Source of the DNA: Cymbidium sinense
Lineage: Eukaryota > Streptophyta > Magnoliopsida > Asparagales > Orchidaceae
DNA: 64,000 nucleotides
Reading direction: 5' to 3'
Assembly (NCBI GenBank): GCA_021442155.1
Contig: CM038221.1
Span: 48,431,648 to 48,495,647, forward strand
Shown in pieces: positions 58,731 through 64,000 of this stretch (the stretch's first letter is position 1; every line of letters starts with the position of its first letter). The notes beneath the pieces were generated by a model that saw nothing but the letters and a program-made list of their open reading frames with translations, ran no database searches and was not told the DNA's origin. Made by a program: the position numbers and the translations under genes.

Positions 58731-58980
58731 GTTCATTTTATTTTATTTTTTTTTATAATGGGTATTCACCCAACACTTCATCTATATTATGAGTGGGGAT
58801 GTCATTGTGACTAATCCCACGGGGGTCTAGTGCTACATTCATCACTCACACGTGTCGAGTCCTCACTTACTTTTCTCACCTTAGGTATAGGCACTTCTGC
58901 CATGAAGAGGATTCGAACTCGATCCGGGAGGTTCCTGACCACACTCTCTCACCAACTGAGCTAAGTTAGGCCGCAGAGAG
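58731..58980 (-). mobile_element. tRNA-derived SINE
   Basis: The minus strand begins near 58,978 with GCGGCCTAACTTAGCTCAGTTGGTGAG-like sequence: A box TTAGCTCAGTTGGT at 58,951-58,964. The B box is GAGTTCGAATCC at 58,909-58,920, about 35 bp further. This is the pol III internal promoter of a tRNA-related head. A tRNA-unrelated body of about 150 bp follows, then an A-rich tail (plus-strand T-rich tract 58,731-58,757). It lies immediately beyond the 5' end of the LINE. No target duplication was recognised. Confidence 0.8.
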
Positions 58981-58989
58981 TATCAATCT

Positions 58990-59158
58990 TATTTGATCTT
59001 TTTTATATGTTGGCTTTATTTTAGATGGGATGGAGTCTCCTTGGCTTCCTTCGGTCTTTTTTTCTTTAGCCTTTCATTTGTTAATTCATGATTTACTTCT
59101 TTGTACTTATTACTCTTTTTGGAATGAAATTATGCCTTCCTTAAAAAAAAAAAAAAAA
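58990..59158 (+). mobile_element. 5'-truncated LINE tail with poly(A)
   Basis: A tract ending TTTGGAATGAAATTATGCCTTCC and then a run of about 16 A residues at 59,143-59,158. TTTGGAATGAAATT also precedes the poly(A) of the larger LINE on the other strand. The upstream part is T-rich and pyrimidine-rich without coding sense, so only a short 3' remnant is present. Confidence 0.5.
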
Positions 59159-59688
59159 GGAGATGTTATCAAACATAAGGAAAAAAATTCATGGCAATGT
59201 TGAAGCCATCAAATTTTTTAAATCTTTCCATTGAAATCATAAAAATTTGAACAAATTCATAGAACTTTTTTGGGATCAATTTTGTTTTATAATTTTTGTT
59301 GTGATTTTTGACCTATCCGAGGTTATTTGTCAAGGTGTTATCCGATGACGTTAACCTGTATGGAAGAGGTCGTGGAAAGTCCACCAAGGACCTTTGACCT
59401 ATCCTAGGTTGTTTGTCAGAATCTTTGCTCGATGACGTTAACCTGTATGGAAGAGGTCGATTAAAACATCCATTTATGGTCAAGTTGCTCCTTAACCTTG
59501 GCCTTTTTCATTAGTATATCGACTTGCTTCTAATTGATAATTAGATATCCGAATATCGATTTGGATAATCTTTTGAGATTAAGATTTGCCCCAATTTTGA
59601 CAAAATGAAGGAGCGAAGTTTGATGAATCTTCATTCTTCACTTGTTCTTAAAAGCTTGAAATGCTACATCTCGATGGTGGTTTGATCT
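59159..59688. other. Spacer with a ~95-bp tandem duplication
   Basis: No gene. Two adjacent units, about 59,310-59,400 and 59,400-59,465, share TTTGACCTATCC (twice), AGGTTRTTTGTCA, and GATGACGTTAACCTGTATGG then AAGAGGTCG. The rest is unremarkable AT-rich DNA. Confidence 0.55.
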
Positions 59689-60533
59689 TGTTGGGGAATT
59701 TGATCGCCATACAAGATGATATAATGGGAATCGATCCCACAAAATCATGCTAGAAAACCACGGTAGAGTAAAAGTATTCGCCAAAGTTGTGAAATCCAAA
59801 GACACACACGTATATTTAAAAGTGAACAATAAAACTCCGAATTTTTATGTGGAAAACCTCGAAGAGGGAAAACCACGCCTACCAAAGAAAAGCTTCCACT
59901 ATGTATCTGTTGAGTACAAGATCTTCCCGACACCGAGATTAATTGTATATGAGAAAGGAACAGGACAACGATCGCTTGTATAGTTAGAAGTAGATGATGG
60001 TGAACCGTGCAAAACAATCACCGGTAGAAATGCAACAATTCGAACGCAGAATCGAAACGGCGAACAATCACCTGAGATCATCATTTGGTAGATCACGCAG
60101 ATGACGACGAGCGATCAACCCAGCGGGCTACGGCATGGTTGACGATTGTCGAGTGGCAACACGAGCGCTTGGAGGATCTTTAGAGCTCTCTCCTCTCTGC
60201 TTGGCCTCCCTCATAATGAGAGGCTATTTATAAATCGGTTGTCTCTGTAATACACGAATCAATCACTCCTCTCATCTGACGGCTCATGATGATTCCCTTG
60301 ATCATATGATGTATTTTGTGTATTTGAATGCTCAAATGAAGTCGAATTGTAAGATCTTTGGCTAAACGCGCAAGCTTTCGATGATTATAAACACTCTATA
60401 TTGGAGAGCTTTTAGGAATTTAGCGATGTTTCAAAGTTTCCAATGATATTTTAAGTAACCGACCAATTTGATTTCTCGACGCTTCGATCAAGATTTGTGC
60501 TTCTACTAGGAATTTTTATCATATCAATTTTAT

Positions 60534-60536
<3 letters not shown>
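59689..60536 (+). mobile_element. Possible solo LTR (copia-like)
   Basis: Begins TGTTGGGGAATTTGATC and could end ...ATCATATCA, giving TG...CA ends over about 850 bp. Inside are GGAAAACCTCGAAGAGGGAA, a word often seen in plant copia LTRs, and CTATTTATAAAT near 60,222, a TATA-like box. No internal domain or second LTR flanks it, and 5-bp target duplications were not found, so limits are provisional. The 78-codon frame at 59,747-59,983 lies within it and is not considered a gene. Confidence 0.4.

Positions 60537-60537
<1 letters not shown>

Positions 60538-60597
<60 letters not shown>
60538..60597. repeat. (AT)n microsatellite
   Basis: About 60 bp of pure TA dinucleotide following a TTTATTTTATTT tract. 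Confidence 0.95.
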
Positions 60598-60601
<4 letters not shown>

Positions 60602-61392
60602 ATTTTATCTTTCTTTTTCAAAATACTTAAAATATTTTTAAACATTTTAAATATTTAAAAAACAATTATTAACAACAAATAAATTTTAATTTGAATAAAA
60701 TAAATAAATAAAATAATAAACTATAAAATATAAAAGATGATCCTAAACAGCTCCTAAATTTAAGCTAGAATTGTGATTAACTTAAAAAGTGATCATTCAA
60801 TCTGATCTTAAAATAACATAAATTATAAATTTCGATTCATGCAAAATGTCAATTTGATTTAGAAATTTTTTTATTTTAAGAGGAAATAAAATGCGAGCCA
60901 TGAGATTATTAAATCTATAATAATTGCAACCTAAATCTTTTAGATATTATATCTTATATTGTAATTTTAAAATTAAGAATTTTATTTTATATTCATTGTA
61001 TGAGGCCAACATTTTACCACAATACAAATGATGATAATGGCAATCAGATGAAGATTTATGTGAGATATTCCCCTCCTTAAAAGAAAAAGCGACCACGAAT
61101 AAATAAGAGTCTGTAAGCAAGTCTGAAAACATGTTTATGTTATAAACTGAAAAATTAACCAATATATAATAGATTCTATACCAATGTACTTTAGACTTCA
61201 AATTTCATAATTATTACAAATAAAATATGTTTAATTTCCAATAAATTTTATATAAACAACAGAACTCTGCTGCCACCAAAAACATCCCAACCCCAAAGGC
61301 CATTTAAACATTTATGTTAAAACACCAATAATTACAAAGCAAATGGACCCTTTCCATCCATCCAATTCATTACTTTACTACGCCTATGCCTT
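60598..61392. other. AT-rich intergenic DNA and probable permease 3' UTR
   Basis: No gene. The part nearest 61,392 should hold the 3' untranslated region and polyadenylation signal of the permease (minus strand). Reading from 61,392 downward the sequence becomes strongly AT-rich after about 61,260. Confidence 0.45.
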
Positions 61393-64000
61393 TTATGTAT
61401 CAATATTGGTTATGGGTCCTCTAAACCAATGCCTTGCGTTTAAAAACCATGAGCAGACTGTAAGTAAGATCAGGCCACCAACAGCGACAGGTGTGTAATT
61501 GAGAGTATCCTTAGTGATTGGGTAGGCCACAGGAAGGGAGAAGAGGACAGTGATGAGAGTGACCCAGATGACTGCGACCCAACCGACGAGAATCCCATAT
61601 CGGCCGAGGCTAAACGGGCCAGGGACAAAAGATTTGCGCGCCAATGTTATTCGAAAGAAGATTGGGAAAGCATAGGCTATGTAGAGGCCAATGGTGGCTA
61701 TGGACACCATTGCTTGGAAGGCTACTAAGCTTCCCAGAGACTGCCGGAGAAAAAAGGTGTTAGACCAATGCGTCATGATTCAATTAGCAATAAAGTTTAA
61801 GAAACGTTCAAACAAAGTGCAGAAATAGTTGATGAAGTTACATGGGATTAAGAAGAAAAAAAAATGCTAAAGGACTTGTCTTCTTCATACTCGTTGAAGC
61901 AAATTTCTGAAAATAATCAACAATTTTGCCAAAATAAAAGGTGCTTTTAACTTGGAGATAACAACGAGAATATCACTTTAGATTTGAGCACATTAATTTT
62001 GTGGATGATTCAAAATTTTGGTATTCAGAGGATAGGCAGTTATTGAAGCTAAGTCACAATTTTAAGACATGTTTCAAGAACATAAAAATACAGGAAATTC
62101 TCATAATAATTAAACAAAAAATAGAACATTTGCATTACCGTCAGCGCCATGCAAAATGATATGAATACAGAAAGCCAAACTGCATTTATAGGGACATTTT
62201 GCTTGTTAACTTTATGCCAAAATGATGAGAAGGGCATTGCTCCATCTCTTGAAAATGCATAAGCCATCCTGCTTTCATAAAGAATAAGTTCAGAGAGTTA
62301 ATTTATCTAAAATGGTACTAAAAGCCATTAATATTTCAATGATCCAAGTGTCACAAAACAAACATAAACACTTCTATATTCATAAAATTAAATTCTGCGA
62401 ACATTTATCAAATATTAATAATCAATTTAAAACATAGAGTGCATTCATTACCTAGAGTTGCTTGTCACAGAACTCATCCCGCAGAAAAATATGGCAATAG
62501 CGACCACTCCCAAGCAAATGATGCCACCAACTCCACTGCCATATCTATTCTTAAATGCAAGGAAAAATACCTCAGCGATGGCATAACCTCCAGCGTCATT
62601 GTCACTGCTCAAAAGATATGGGATGTTGGTAACTGCGAATGTGATGCCAAGTAGGTATCCCCAACCAGCAATAATAGATATACCAATGGCACTAATTATT
62701 CCTTTTGGTCCATTTATATCTGCACTCTTAGTTTCTTCGGTCTGAAGGAAATAAGTTCAAGTTGCAAACTTTGTTTAAATTTTAATTGCTTGGAGATCTT
62801 TAACAACAAGCAGAATTTTGAAGGCATCAGATGTCCAAAAAAGTAGACAAAATTGTTGGCTCAAAAACTGGGCAAGCATAAAAGAATGATGTTCGCCCAT
62901 GGCAATAAGTATCAATGCATTAGAGTGTCAAAAAATTGGTCAAACACAAACTCGATAAGAAAAAATCCATATTTGAGTTGACCTAATTAATTTTTTGGGT
63001 TGTGTCAAGTCAGGTCTAAGAATTTGACTTATTTAGTTTTTTGGATTAGATTTGAGTTGACCACCAACTTAAAGTTGACCGATTTTGACTGGTCAACTTG
63101 AATTTAACCTAAGACTAACTAAAATTTCACATCATTTTTTACCATGAACCCGAACGTAACTCAATTTTAACACATTTTTTACCTAGAATACATGTTGAGT
63201 TGTCAATCAGGTTGAAGGTGAGTCAAGCTCAAATAGAGGCATTTGACCCTTTTAATAAAGTCAGGTTTTGATCACTATTTGGGTCAATCATATTCAAACC
63301 CAACTAATAGACCCAAATTGACACCCTACAACGCATAATAGAGAATACGGTCTTCAATTAATGGATTAGAGAAAATAATTTGTCATAGAACAGCTTAAAG
63401 ATTAGAAAATTTTTTTTTTCACATAGGAAAATAGATGTTTGCTTACCATATGTGCAGATGCATCATATCCCGTCAATGTGTACTGGCTCATCAAAAGTCC
63501 CAGTACAAATATATAAACCTTGCTATGAATTCCGGCATCATTTTCAGTGTTAAAATGGCTGAAGACAAATTCAGCACTGGCCTTCTCGGTAGCAACACAG
63601 GGGATGAGAATCATGAGGACAAAAACAAATAAAAAAGGATTCAACTTTTAATTCTGAATACAAGTTTTAGCAAAACGTATTACTATTCAAGAAAATGTGA
63701 AAGAAAATTTAAAGTCTATGCATACCTAAGACATTCCATGCAGCAGCAAGCTGTCCGAAAAATGATAGCCAACTAATTGAAAAACTGTTTATGATGGCAT
63801 GAATAAGAAGAATCCCTCCATGAAAGCCAATAACCACATATTTGGAGGCTAGGTATCCTCCACCATTATTTCCCCCAGTACTGAGAAGAATGATGACTTG
63901 GATAAGTTGTGCTAATGAGAAATCTACACTAGTAGTTACAGCCCACTGCCAAGAGAATGTTTTCGAAAGGCTCAGAAGGATAACAAAAAGAATGATGCAA
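61393..64000 (-). CDS. BAT1: BAT1-type amino-acid / GABA permease (3' part, partial)
   Basis: Member of the APC superfamily. Arabidopsis BAT1 (GABP) moves amino acids and GABA across membranes. Exons read from minus strand: 63,945-63,726 (WAVTTSVDFSLAQLIQV...QLAAAWNVL), about 63,625-63,447 (MILIPCVATEKASAEFVFSH, SQYTLTGYDASAHM), 62,741-62,452 (TEETKSADINGPKGIISAIG ... GGYAIAEVFFLAFKNRYGSG ... SSVTSNSR), 62,268-62,139 (MAYAFSRDGAMPFSSFWHKV ... FCMALT), 61,740-61,393 (SLGSLVAFQAMVSIATIGLY ... VPGPFSLGRYG ... stop). Introns have GT...AG ends, except the acceptor before the 63.6-kb exon, where none fits. Several hydrophobic transmembrane stretches are evident. The 5' exons lie beyond the window. 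Confidence 0.9.
62921..63328. mobile_element. hAT-type MITE in a permease intron
   Basis: Terminal inverted repeats TAGAGTGTCAA at 62,921 and TTGACACCCTA ending at 63,328 (10 of 11 positions pair). They are flanked by near-identical 8-bp direct repeats, CAATGCAT (62,913-62,920) and CAACGCAT (63,329-63,336). 8-bp target duplication and TAGGGTGTCAA-like ends are typical of hAT elements. The 408-bp interior is non-coding and rich in GGGTC/TTGACC words. It lies in the intron between the exons ending at 63,447 and starting at 62,741. Confidence 0.8.

Noticed and set aside
58900..58980. A functional tRNA gene
   Set aside because: Only the A and B boxes are tRNA-like; acceptor-stem pairing and the 3' half are missing and an A-rich SINE tail follows.
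59747..59983. 78-codon frame MLENHGRVKVFAKVV...
   Set aside because: Lies within an LTR-like sequence with TG...CA ends; the GGAAAACCTCGAAGAGG word in it is typical LTR sequence, not a gene.

Overview
The window is nuclear DNA of a flowering plant. Intron-bearing and intronless plant genes sit among nested LTR retrotransposons, a LINE, a tRNA-derived SINE, a hAT-type MITE and long (AT)n tracts. The species cannot be fixed from the sequence alone. Two host genes are recognised, both on the minus strand. One is the small subunit (R2) of ribonucleotide reductase at 51.26-52.28 kb, which carries two apparent frameshifts. The other is the 3' part of a BAT1-type amino-acid/GABA permease at 61.39-64.0 kb, which runs off the right edge.

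Layout. 0-13.07 kb: body of a decayed Ty3/gypsy element on the minus strand. Reading right to left it has a primer-binding-like site near 13.05 kb, a palindromic ~60-bp tandem array (10.93-12.5 kb), gag (8.2-9.8 kb), pol (RT, RNase H, integrase, 5.7-3.1 kb) and a 3' noncoding tail. 13.07-18.5 kb: AT-rich DNA without genes, probably that element's 5' LTR. 18.5-46.65 kb: a nest of related long-LTR gypsy elements in both orientations. The homologous blocks, paired by my own reading, are: A (18.5-21.1 and 28.55-31.2, direct); B (21.1-24.6 inverted against 36.4-39.3); a gag-like block (24.7-26.2 inverted against 44.35-45.8); C (26.47-27.7, 31.25-33.0, inverted at 42.6-44.2 and 46.2-46.65); and D, a gene-fragment block (33.84-34.96 minus, 40.1-41.9 plus). 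A plus-strand pol remnant (RNase H, integrase) lies at 35.1-36.4 kb. 46.65-51.2 kb: mostly low-copy-looking DNA with no convincing gene. 53.27-58.71 kb: a broken LINE on the minus strand. 58.73-59.16 kb: a SINE and a second LINE tail. 59.69-60.54 kb: a possible solo LTR. 60.6-64 kb: the permease locus, with a hAT MITE in one intron.

The most unusual content is block D. It appears to lie inside a retrotransposon LTR, because it follows a polypurine tract and TG start at 39,308. It holds fragments of at least two host genes: an S1-group bZIP factor, including the fossil of its regulatory upstream ORF, and NADP-malic enzyme. Unidentified coding pieces are joined to them. A partial copy lies in opposite orientation at 33.84-34.96 kb. 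All homology statements come from reading the sequence by eye; no alignment or database search was run.
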